From Sphingomonas gei (lineage in GTDB: Bacteria > Pseudomonadota > Alphaproteobacteria > Sphingomonadales > Sphingomonadaceae), in contig NZ_SRXT01000009.1 in NCBI RefSeq assembly GCF_004792685.1, positions 1-64,000 on the forward strand: a DNA stretch of 64,000 nucleotides. Direction: 5' to 3'. How positions within the stretch are numbered: position 1 is the stretch's first letter; every line of letters begins with the position of its first letter. Both the position numbers and the translations under genes were made by a program. The notes beneath the pieces were generated by a model. It saw only the letters and a list, made by a program, of their open reading frames with translations. It was not told where the DNA came from and made no database searches. This document shows positions 23,728 to 30,843 of the stretch, piece after piece.

Positions 23728-24612
23728 CTAGAGCGAGACCGCCCGAGACCACAGTTCTTCGAATTGGAAGGCCATTTCATCGATAGCATCGCGGGACGTG
23801 AGGATGGTGACAACCTCGCGTGCCGCGGCCGTTCGTCTGCGCGTGAAGTTGGCTGTCGTCAGGCAAGCGACCTCTCGATCGACCAAAATCGACTTGAGGT
23901 GCAGATGCTCAAGGAGCCTAATTTCCAATCGACCTTCAATGCCGATCGCCTTGAGGAGCGGCTGCTCCAAGGTGGAGGCGGACGTAAGGATGCGCACCGA
24001 GAGCTTCGCGGCCATGAAATCAAGCAGCGCCAGAAAATCCATCGACAGGAACGGCGCTGCCACCAGAAGTTCATGTTCAGCGCGGCCCAGCACATCGTGG
24101 ATGGTAGATAGCGATCCATCGCTGAAGCGGGTTTCCGGCTGCAGCTCCGGCGGGATTGTCTTCTCGCTGCGCCGCCCCAGTCGGTGAGCCCACTCGGCGG
24201 CGGCGGTCGCATCCAGCTTCTGGCCGTGCGGCACCAGCACTTTGTAGCCCTTGGGTGTCTCGATTACGGTTTCTGGTGAAACCCACTGCCAGATCGCGTC
24301 GTCGGTCCCGGGATAGTGGAGGATCACCACGACAGGGAGCTGATGGGAGCGATAATAATCGAGATGCCGTCTCTCATCTCGAAAAACAACGCCTTCCGGG
24401 CCACTCTCCCGGAAGAAACGGTCTCCGCTCTTGATTTGCAGGGATATCCATCGACCCGTCGCTTCGTTGGCCCGGACCTGTTCGACAATACCATCGATTC
24501 CGACATCTGGGCCGGAAACACGTCGGAAGATCCATTTCAGAGACCGCTTCACGATCAGCTCGACAGCTGTTTCTCCTTCGTCTCCTGTCGCAGAGCTATG
24601 ATCGTATCTCAT
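23728..24612 (-). CDS. DUF4365 nuclease-like domain fused to a PLD-type domain
   Basis: 294 aa. The N-terminal half matches DUF4365, a PD-(D/E)xK-like fold: a Glu near residue 12, GPDVGIDGIVEQV (Asp about 36-40), then ISLQIKSGDRFF (QxK about 60). The C-terminal half resembles a single phospholipase-D nuclease domain with HLKSILVD (HxK-x4-D at about 238-245) followed by TANFTRRR. Two nuclease-type domains in one protein suggest a DNA-degrading or effector role. It is separated from neighbours by longer gaps (188 and 88 bases), so it has its own promoter or is a late insertion. Confidence 0.65.
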   Translation of the reverse strand: MRYDHSSATGDEGETAVELIVKRSLKWIFRRVSGPDVGIDGIVEQVRANEATGRWISLQIKSGDRFFRESGPEGVVFRDERRHLDYYRSHQLPVVVILHYPGTDDAIWQWVSPETVIETPKGYKVLVPHGQKLDATAAAEWAHRLGRRSEKTIPPELQPETRFSDGSLSTIHDVLGRAEHELLVAAPFLSMDFLALLDFMAAKLSVRILTSASTLEQPLLKAIGIEGRLEIRLLEHLHLKSILVDREVACLTTANFTRRRTAAAREVVTILTSRDAIDEMAFQFEELWSRAVSL

Positions 24613-24700
24613 CCCCTCTTTATATCGATGAAGTCGGGCGCCGCGACCTGTCTATGGCATGGAGAAGCGCACATCCGGCATTGGTCCTGACCGTTTCGCG

Positions 24701-25558
24701 TCAACTCCGGGTTTGCAGCAACGACCGGCCATCGAGCACCTCCGCCCAATCCTTGAATTTGGGCGGCGGCGGGAAGCGACGAATATCGAGTCCATCTCGC
24801 GCATAATGTTCTTGAGCCTGCACTGCTGCGCGCCGGCCTTCCGGATCATTGTCTTCGGCGATGAGCAGGGTCGTGACGCTCGCGGGTATGGTGAGTTGAT
24901 CCAGGCGCCGCGCCCCGAGTGAGGCCCAGCAAGGAATGTCGTTCAGCCGCATGAAGGCATCGGCCGTCTCGAATCCTTCTGCGATCGCAAGGGTCGCCCC
25001 TGCTGCCCTGCCCCGCCATGCGCCGGACAGTGGCGTGCCGAGCATGACCTTGCGAGTATAGTCGGCGCTCTCTGGATCAAGGAAGATTCGCTGGATGGCG
25101 ACCAGCTTTCTGAATTCGCGCACGGCAACAAGGAGGGCCGGTAGAAACACGGTCTTTGGTTTTGGCAAATAAGGGCAGCGCGGATGGAATCGGAGATCGG
25201 CCGGCGGCGGTAAGAGATGTCTCCGTGCGAGATATCTCTCCGCGAGCGTGCCACGCACGTCGCTGCCCTGATCCCAGATCCGCTCGACATTGATCGCCCG
25301 AGCAAGGTTGGCCGGATCGGGAATTGCAAAATGCTGTTTGGGCCGAACGCGCCGAAGCTCCCGGAGCACATCTTCGCGATTGCACCCGGCGAAGCAGGTG
25401 ACGAGGATGGACCGGTCGCCCTGCCTGATCGAGAGGCTCGGATAGCTATCGGCATGGGCTGGGCAGCGGCACATCGCAACATAGCCGCTCCAGGTTCCTC
25501 CGAGAGCTGCGACGATGTTGACGAGTTCCTGTGATGGTCGTTGGGCTGTAAGCGGCAT
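24701..25558 (-). CDS. Plasmid primase-like protein (CHC2 zinc finger plus Toprim)
   Basis: A 285-aa protein. The N-terminal zinc-finger is CRCPAHADSYPSLSI and then CFAGCNREDVLREL, the CHC2 type. The Toprim domain includes TLAIAEGFETADAF (catalytic Glu) and LLIAEDNDPEGRRA (DxD). Such proteins prime DNA synthesis or process DNA on plasmids and phages, and are often annotated as DUF7146/Toprim. It is shorter than full primase-helicases and has no helicase domain. Its start at 25558 lies close to the replication origin, consistent with a role in initiating lagging-strand synthesis after replication or transfer. Confidence 0.8.
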   Translation of the reverse strand: MPLTAQRPSQELVNIVAALGGTWSGYVAMCRCPAHADSYPSLSIRQGDRSILVTCFAGCNREDVLRELRRVRPKQHFAIPDPANLARAINVERIWDQGSDVRGTLAERYLARRHLLPPPADLRFHPRCPYLPKPKTVFLPALLVAVREFRKLVAIQRIFLDPESADYTRKVMLGTPLSGAWRGRAAGATLAIAEGFETADAFMRLNDIPCWASLGARRLDQLTIPASVTTLLIAEDNDPEGRRAAVQAQEHYARDGLDIRRFPPPPKFKDWAEVLDGRSLLQTRS

Positions 25559-25689
25559 GGATGCACCTCTTGTTCACCAGCTCAACACCCCCCTCCCCTC
25601 TCGACTGCTCACGATGATGACTGGCGCCCCTGGGCCGCGGGTTGCGGCGAAAAGCGAATCGGCGGACTTCTTCCAAAGAATCATCTTTA

Positions 25690-25711
25690 AAAACGCCGCT
25701 GCTCGCAGCGG
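25690..25711 (-). terminator. Intrinsic terminator on the minus strand upstream of the origin
   Basis: On the minus strand a 7-bp GC stem (CCGCTGC/GCAGCGG, 2-base loop) is followed by CG and a run of five T. It would stop transcription running leftward out of the iteron/repA region, so some minus-strand RNA may start near the origin. Confidence 0.6.
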
Positions 25712-25785
25712 AAGGATTCATGATTCAAATAGATTCAGATTCGGGCCGAAAAACCCGTGCACTTTCAATGGACTGGTGCGATTTG

Positions 25786-25893
25786 CCTGACCCGGCGGGG
25801 GAGTTTCCCTGACCGCTTGGGGGCCAAATCCTGTCCGCGCGGGGGAGGTAACCTGACCTGCTGGGGTCAACCTGACCTAGTGGGGGCAGGAAC
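25786..25893 (+). repeat. Five iteron-like direct repeats (candidate oriV)
   Basis: CCTGACC (one copy CCTGTCC) recurs at 25786, 25808, 25830, 25852 and 25871, each followed 3-4 bases later by a run of G (GGGG or longer). The spacing is 22, 22, 22 and 19 bp, about two helical turns, as in iteron-controlled plasmid origins. The array lies about 250 bp upstream of repA in the same orientation. Between 25894 and 26033 I see no further repeat and no gene. Rep proteins of the Rep_3 type bind such arrays. Confidence 0.8.
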
Positions 25894-26033
25894 TTTCGTG
25901 CGCAATTTCAGAGCGTTTGGGGCCTAATGATTTTGCCAATTGGGCCACAGCGACCGTTTTCTGTCGTTCCATGATCGGTTTGCGCGACTCGTGGCATCTC
26001 CTCATTTTTTCGCCGTCAGTGACACCAATCAAT

Positions 26034-26052
26034 CCTGACCGTTTGGGGGGAG
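26034..26052 (+). repeat. Sixth iteron-like repeat, apart from the array
   Basis: CCTGACCGTTTGGGGGGAG, the same unit as the array 140 bp upstream. It lies just before the inverted repeat at 26069-26102 and may help RepA autoregulation or handcuffing. Confidence 0.65.
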
Positions 26053-26068
26053 CAAAATGGCGATCTAT

Positions 26069-26102
26069 CCTGACCTGACTTGACGCAAGAGGTCAGGTCA
26101 GG
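26069..26102 (+). promoter_or_regulatory. 11-bp inverted repeat upstream of repA (probable RepA operator)
   Basis: CCTGACCTGAC (26069-26079) and GTCAGGTCAGG (26092-26102) form a perfect inverted repeat with a 12-base spacer. Each arm is built from the CCTGAC iteron core. In Rep_3 plasmids, inverted half-iterons in the rep promoter are bound by Rep dimers that repress rep transcription. It lies 44 bp before the chosen repA ATG. A TTGACG hexamer sits in the spacer. Confidence 0.65.
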
Positions 26103-26145
26103 CAGCAATCAGTTTCCGAAGACTCAGTTGCGATCGTTATATGGC

Positions 26146-27300
26146 ATGGAATCCGAAGCAGGCCAATTAGCTGAAGAAGTCGAACCAATAGCAGACGAAG
26201 TCTCGCCCGGTCGAGCTATGCGCGTGGCCGCGGCATTGCGGGCTAAAGGTGGCGATGAATTCGCTAAGCCCGGCAACATCATCGAGGTCAAATTCGTCAA
26301 AGGCGAATCGCTGAGCCTCACAGCGTCTCGTTTGCTTGCACTAATGATCTTGACCGCTGGCGGCGATGCTTGGGAAGACAAGCCGCATCGCATGCGAAAG
26401 GCCGACATTCGCCGGGGGCATAAAGGCAACGAGCGGATCACCGATATGCTGGAGGAGCTGCATCGGACCCTGTTCGCCGTCGATGACAAGTCCTGGCGCG
26501 GCAAGAAGGCAACGCTCCGCTTCTCGTTGATCTCGCGCTCACGCGAGGAGACAGAAGAGGACGGCGGGGAAGCTGGCTGGATCGAGTGGGAGTTCACGCC
26601 GGACGCCCGGAAGATGATCCAGGCTTCCGAGACCTACGCTGTGCTGAACCGGCAGGCAGTGCTCGGCTTCAGGTCTAACTATGCGTTGAGATTGTACGAG
26701 CTCGGCGCTCTTCGCCTTCATCGAAGACAGGCAACCTGGCGCGGTGACATGGCGGCGCTCCGCGCAGCGCTGGGGATACCACCTGAGGTTTACACCGACT
26801 TCGCACAGCTGCGCCGCAAGGTGCTCGAAAAGGCGAAGGCCGAGATTGATCAGCTTGCCCACTTTCGTGTCGAGTGGCGCGAAATCCGTCAGGGAAGAAC
26901 GGTTGCCGAGATTGAATTTCGCTTCGAACCTAAGAGCCCGCCGGAGGTCATCGAGACCGTCGATGAACTCGATCGGCATTCTGGCGGCCGTCGGGAACGG
27001 CGCGAAGGCACCGTCGAGACGGTGTCGATCGGGCAGGTGGCTTTGGCGGCACTGCCGAAGGCGGTGGCGAAGTCCAAGACAGATGAGCCGACCTTCCCGC
27101 GCGGTTCGATCCGCTTTGGGCACGATGATCTGCTGGCGATAGGCCGGTCTCATGGCGGCGGCTGGGATATCGATCTGATCGCCAGTGGGTTCCGCGAGCA
27201 TATGGGCGAGCGGCTTGAGAAGCTTCGCGGTGCCAAGCTTGCGGCCGCCTGGAAAGGGTTCTGCGAGAGCTGGGTCACACGGCGGGGCAGGGCGGTTTAG
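26146..27300 (+). CDS. repA: Plasmid replication initiator RepA (Rep_3 superfamily)
   Basis: A 384-aa initiator. Two winged-helix units typical of Rep_3 proteins are visible: one around SLTASRLLALMILTAGGDAW, the second around ALRAALGIPPEVYTDFAQLR and RKVLEKAKAEIDQLAHFRV, ending RTVAEIEFRFEPKSP. It binds the iterons and opens the origin. The frame is open to a TTG at 26080, inside the inverted repeat, so the ATG at 26146 is preferred although no strong Shine-Dalgarno site precedes it. The C-terminal ELDRHSGGRRERREGTVE region is a basic linker. Followed by a par palindrome and parA. Confidence 0.85.
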   Translation: MESEAGQLAEEVEPIADEVSPGRAMRVAAALRAKGGDEFAKPGNIIEVKFVKGESLSLTASRLLALMILTAGGDAWEDKPHRMRKADIRRGHKGNERITDMLEELHRTLFAVDDKSWRGKKATLRFSLISRSREETEEDGGEAGWIEWEFTPDARKMIQASETYAVLNRQAVLGFRSNYALRLYELGALRLHRRQATWRGDMAALRAALGIPPEVYTDFAQLRRKVLEKAKAEIDQLAHFRVEWREIRQGRTVAEIEFRFEPKSPPEVIETVDELDRHSGGRRERREGTVETVSIGQVALAALPKAVAKSKTDEPTFPRGSIRFGHDDLLAIGRSHGGGWDIDLIASGFREHMGERLEKLRGAKLAAAWKGFCESWVTRRGRAV

Positions 27301-27303
27301 GCA

Positions 27304-27325
27304 AAAATTGCACGCGTGCAATTTT
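27304..27325. promoter_or_regulatory. Candidate parS palindrome 1
   Basis: A perfect 22-bp palindrome, core ATTGCACGCGTGCAAT, directly after the repA stop. The same core occurs twice more between parA and parB. A palindrome repeated around parAB is the usual form of a ParB-binding centromere. Confidence 0.7.
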
Positions 27326-27390
27326 CGCCTCCCCCACCGAGTCAGGTTGGCCCTCGCTCAGTGCCGTAATGCCCCTAAACGGCGGCCTCA

Positions 27391-27458
27391 CTTTCGAAAT
27401 TCGCGATTTTATTGACCGAAAAGCGCAAGTGCGTATACCGTGCCTTGAATTTCGAAAG
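27391..27458 (+). promoter_or_regulatory. parAB promoter bracketed by a 12-bp inverted repeat (probable ParA operator)
   Basis: CTTTCGAAATTC (27391-27402) and GAATTTCGAAAG (27447-27458) are a perfect inverted repeat. Each arm holds the small palindrome TTTCGAAA. Between them lies a sigma70-like promoter: TTGACC (27412-27417), 16 bases, TATACC (27434-27439). parA starts 8 bases after the second arm. Type Ia ParA proteins carry a DNA-binding domain and repress their own promoter by binding such sites. Confidence 0.7.
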
Positions 27459-27466
27459 GCGGGAGC

Positions 27467-28669
27467 ATGTCAAATAGTCTCGAACTAGAGGAGGCCGATC
27501 GCCTTGTGTCGGTCGCGACCTTGGCGAACCGAACATCCTCGGTGCTGGAAAGGCTGCGGGATTCGGCGCGAAGCGCCAGGAGCGACGATCGTCGGGAGCC
27601 GACGTTCACGATCAGCAAGGCGGCGGAATTGGTGGGGCGGACCTCTGCTGCGATTCGCGATGCGGAGAAGGACGGGCGACTGCCCGAGCCAGCGCGCACA
27701 GACAACAATCGACGGGAGCGGTACACGCTCGCTCAATTGAATGACATGCGCGGCGTGTTCGGAACCAGGCCCTATCGCAGCCCGGAGGATCCGTGTTGCG
27801 TCATCGCTGTCCAGAACTTCAAAGGTGGTGTGGGCAAATCGACACTCGCTGTCCATCTGGCGCAATATCTTGCCATCCGGGGTTACCGGGTCGCGCTCAT
27901 CGATTGCGACAGTCAGGCCTCGGCGACGACGCTGTTTGGCTACGTGCCCGACCTAGACCTTAGCGAAGACGACACGCTCTACCCGTTCCTAAGGGAGGGG
28001 GAGCGATCGTCCCTCGATTATGCCCTGCGAAAGACGCATTTCGATGGGCTCGAGCTCATCCCGGCAAACCTGCGGCTATTCCAGTCCGAGTATGAATTGG
28101 CCGCCCGCATGGCGCGCGGCAACGGGCCGCTCTTGGATCGATTGAGGGAGGGCATCGAGAGCATCTCAGACCGGTTCGACGTAATCGTGATGGATCCGCC
28201 GCCCGCCTTGGGCGCTATCTCATTGTCGGTGCTGCGTGCGGCGAATTCGTTGGTCGTGCCGGTGCCACCGACTGTCATGGATTTCTCGTCAACAGCGGCG
28301 TTCCTCTCGATGCTGGATGAGACGATCGAGCAGCTTGCCGAGCGCGGGCTCGCGCCCGAGTTGCGGTTCCTCCGATTCGTTGCTTCGAAGGTCGACGAGA
28401 ACAAGTCGATGCAGAAGGAGTTGCTCAACCTTATGCGGACGCTTTTTGGCCATGCGATGGTACGCACGCCACTCAAGGATTCCGCTGAGATCGACAACGC
28501 CACCGCCCGTTTGATGACGGTCTATGAGCTTGATGGACCAGCTACCAGCTCTGCAGTTCGCAATCGTTGCCTGGCCTATCTCGATGGTGTGAATGGCGAA
28601 ATCGAAGTGGATATTCGGTCGATGTGGCCCAGTCATCAGAAGCGTTTGCGCGAAGCGGCGCTGGCGTGA
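27467..28669 (+). CDS. parA: Partition ATPase ParA (type Ia)
   Basis: A 400-aa ParA. The N-terminal DNA-binding region is MerR/HTH-like (FTISKAAELVGRTSAAIRDA). The deviant Walker A KGGVGKS is at about 119-125, followed by VALIDCDSQASATTLFGY and VIVMDPPPALGAI. Its length with the N-terminal HTH identifies a type Ia ParA that moves plasmid copies on the nucleoid and regulates its own operon. A GGGAG lies a few bases before the ATG. Downstream are two parS-like palindromes and parB. Confidence 0.95.
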   Translation: MSNSLELEEADRLVSVATLANRTSSVLERLRDSARSARSDDRREPTFTISKAAELVGRTSAAIRDAEKDGRLPEPARTDNNRRERYTLAQLNDMRGVFGTRPYRSPEDPCCVIAVQNFKGGVGKSTLAVHLAQYLAIRGYRVALIDCDSQASATTLFGYVPDLDLSEDDTLYPFLREGERSSLDYALRKTHFDGLELIPANLRLFQSEYELAARMARGNGPLLDRLREGIESISDRFDVIVMDPPPALGAISLSVLRAANSLVVPVPPTVMDFSSTAAFLSMLDETIEQLAERGLAPELRFLRFVASKVDENKSMQKELLNLMRTLFGHAMVRTPLKDSAEIDNATARLMTVYELDGPATSSAVRNRCLAYLDGVNGEIEVDIRSMWPSHQKRLREAALA

Positions 28670-28676
28670 GCAGCCG

Positions 28677-28696
28677 AAATTGCACGCGTGCAATTT
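28677..28696. promoter_or_regulatory. Candidate parS palindrome 2
   Basis: A perfect 20-bp palindrome with core ATTGCACGCGTGCAAT, starting 8 bases after the parA stop. Its centre is 33 bp (about three helical turns) from that of copy 3, so both could be bound on the same face of DNA. Confidence 0.7.
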
Positions 28697-28709
28697 TCGG
28701 TAGAAACAC

Positions 28710-28729
28710 GAATTGCACGCGTGCAATTC
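28710..28729. promoter_or_regulatory. Candidate parS palindrome 3
   Basis: A perfect 20-bp palindrome GAATTGCACGCGTGCAATTC, ending 19 bases before the parB ATG and just ahead of its Shine-Dalgarno site. Binding here could also modulate parB expression. Confidence 0.7.
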
Positions 28730-28748
28730 CGAGCGAAGGGAGGCTCCT

Positions 28749-29762
28749 ATGAGCAGAAAAAACAGCGGCTTTGCAGCTGATCTCGCGGCCGGAATCGACC
28801 TCACGAGCGAGGCGGCGCCTGCGCGACGGTCCAGCATTGGTGCGAACGTCCTGACGGGCCGCGCCAATCGGCTTGCCGACTTGGCGTCGGGTTCGGTGGT
28901 GACGCGAACCCATGAGCTGGTCGACCCAGTGCGGTGCCGCATGTGGGCTGGCCACAACCGCGAATATGGATTGCTGAATGAGCAGCGCTGCGAGGACTTG
29001 ATTGAGAGCATCAAGGCGCAAGGCCGTCAGGAGATCCCCGCGATCGTCCGCCGGGTCGCAGGTGATCCGGACTATGACTTTGAGGTAATCTGCGGCGCGC
29101 GCCGACATTGGACGATCAGCTGGCTACGATCGCACAACTATCCGGATTTTAAGTTCCTCATCGACGTTCGCGAGATTGGTGATGAGGAGGCATTCCGCCT
29201 CGCCGATATTGAGAACCGGGCCCGGGACGACCTCACCGATCTGGAACGCGCCCGCGATTATCTGCGCGCGCTCGACGCTTATTATGACGGACGGCAGAAG
29301 ACGATGGCGGAACGCCTGAAAGTCTCTGAGAGCTGGCTTACACGCTACCTTGATCTGGCCCGTCTACCTATCGAGGTCACACAGGCGTTTGCGGATCCGC
29401 AGGAGTTGGGCGTCCGCAATGCCATTGCGCTCAAGGCTCTGATGAAGCCCGACGATCGAAAGGCGCGCGCCTTCAAAGAAGCGGAGCGGCTTGCGAAAGC
29501 CCAAGAAGACAGCGGTCAGGCCATGCCGGTGCTCGATGTGATCAAGGCGCTCACGGTGGCCGTAGACCCCCCCAAGAGGTCAGGATCCCCCAAGAAGTCA
29601 GGAAAGCCTGAAACCGTGACAGGAGCCGGTGGAAAGCCGATCTTACGGATCGAAGGCGCCGACCGAAAGGGCATTCGGCTCACGTTGCTCAGTAAGGGAG
29701 GAGCAACACGGGAAGAGGCCGACGAGGCTATCCGCAAGGTGCTAGACCAGCACTGGGCTTGA
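28749..29762 (+). CDS. parB: Partition protein ParB
   Basis: A 337-aa ParB. The N-terminal ParB domain is visible (HNREYGLLNEQRCEDLIESI, GRQEIPAIVRRV, FEVICGARRHWTISWLRSHN), then RARDYLRALDAYYDGRQKTM and the HTH AERLKVSESWLTRYLDLARL. It binds parS and is moved by ParA. The ATG at 28749 follows GGGAGG; the open frame to 28713 starts inside the palindrome and is not used. The C-terminus is a dimerisation-type domain. It overlaps the convergent 29742 gene by 21 bases. Confidence 0.93.
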   Translation: MSRKNSGFAADLAAGIDLTSEAAPARRSSIGANVLTGRANRLADLASGSVVTRTHELVDPVRCRMWAGHNREYGLLNEQRCEDLIESIKAQGRQEIPAIVRRVAGDPDYDFEVICGARRHWTISWLRSHNYPDFKFLIDVREIGDEEAFRLADIENRARDDLTDLERARDYLRALDAYYDGRQKTMAERLKVSESWLTRYLDLARLPIEVTQAFADPQELGVRNAIALKALMKPDDRKARAFKEAERLAKAQEDSGQAMPVLDVIKALTVAVDPPKRSGSPKKSGKPETVTGAGGKPILRIEGADRKGIRLTLLSKGGATREEADEAIRKVLDQHWA

Positions 29763-30683
29763 ATGTTGGGCGGACGCCTCGAGGAGCTTTCTCGCGCCCT
29801 GGGGCGTGACATTGAGCAGCTTCGAGACTGCCGAGGTCTGAAGGCCAGGATAGGTCAGCTGAAGCCGGGCCAGGAGAGGTGCCTTGCTGCGTCGGGTAGC
29901 ACCGCGATCGACGAGCGTCTTGCTGGCGGCCCGTTCAATCGCATCGAGTTCCTTAAGCCCAGTGCGTGCCATTTTCCCGATGGCATCTGCCATGATCACC
30001 GCCAAGGCAGCAGGGGAGGGGGGCAGGAACTTCGGCAGCAGGACCAGCGAAGGGATGAACCGGGACGTGAAGCCAGCGCTATAGAGCATTCGAGGCACGG
30101 CGACGGCGATAAGCCACAGACGGTCGCGCTGTCGGGGCGGCAGGTCGAGCGACCGTCCATCGAAGCTGACAACGTCTACGGACGATTGGGGCGCCGGGTT
30201 GGTAAGGGCGCTGAGGTGGAATACGCGCTCCGCGATCGAGAGCAGATCGGCGGTAGGGAAGGGGGCATCCGCTTCAGCCCTGATCTGGCGCCACATTGGG
30301 CCGAAGTGCGCAAGATCATCGCTACCATAGGCGGTCGCCGCGGCGCGATCGTCGAGTACCGATCGCAAGATGTTCAACGTGGCTTGGTTGACGGGATCGC
30401 GGATGTCTTCGTCGCGGGCAAGCGCGAGGTGGAAGACGGCGGCGACGGATATAGGATCGTTGAGACCCTCGGAGGCGCGGGGAGGGGGACTGCGGCCTGC
30501 AATCCAGCGTTGAAGGTCGCTCACCCCGATCGGTACGCCAGCGAGGCCCGCCAGTGCGGCTGCGCCAGCGAGGCGAGATCGCGCCAGAAAAATATCGGCG
30601 CACGCACTGCCCAGAAGCCGCCCATCCAAGCGGCCGAGGAGGAGAAGAGAGTCGGTCGCCTTCAGGTTTTCGGTTCGAGCCAT
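29742..30683 (-). CDS. Conserved plasmid protein with C-terminal helix-turn-helix (RHE_PE00001-like?)
   Basis: 313 aa from the ATG at 30683; a TTG at 30749 would add 22 aa. Helical (GSACADIFLARSRLAGAAAL) with an FDGRSLDLPPRQRD segment and a C-terminal HTH (YPGLQTSAVSKLLNVTPQGA). The layout resembles DUF1612/RHE_PE00001 proteins found near rhizobial and sphingomonad rep/par loci, but I am not sure. It is convergent with parB. It may regulate the replication region. Function unknown. Confidence 0.6.
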   Translation of the reverse strand: MARTENLKATDSLLLLGRLDGRLLGSACADIFLARSRLAGAAALAGLAGVPIGVSDLQRWIAGRSPPPRASEGLNDPISVAAVFHLALARDEDIRDPVNQATLNILRSVLDDRAAATAYGSDDLAHFGPMWRQIRAEADAPFPTADLLSIAERVFHLSALTNPAPQSSVDVVSFDGRSLDLPPRQRDRLWLIAVAVPRMLYSAGFTSRFIPSLVLLPKFLPPSPAALAVIMADAIGKMARTGLKELDAIERAASKTLVDRGATRRSKAPLLARLQLTYPGLQTSAVSKLLNVTPQGARKLLEASAQHSSPVLV

Positions 30684-30843
30684 CACAGCGATCTTGCCAC
30701 ATAGGGAAACCAAAGTCAGCAGTTTGTTTCCGCTTCCGATGCTTGCCAATAATCAACATTTGATAATTGCACTTATCACATATCCATATTTGACCTCTCT
30801 TTATAAGGTGACGTACAAGCCGCGCTGAGGAGCGTGGCGCGTC

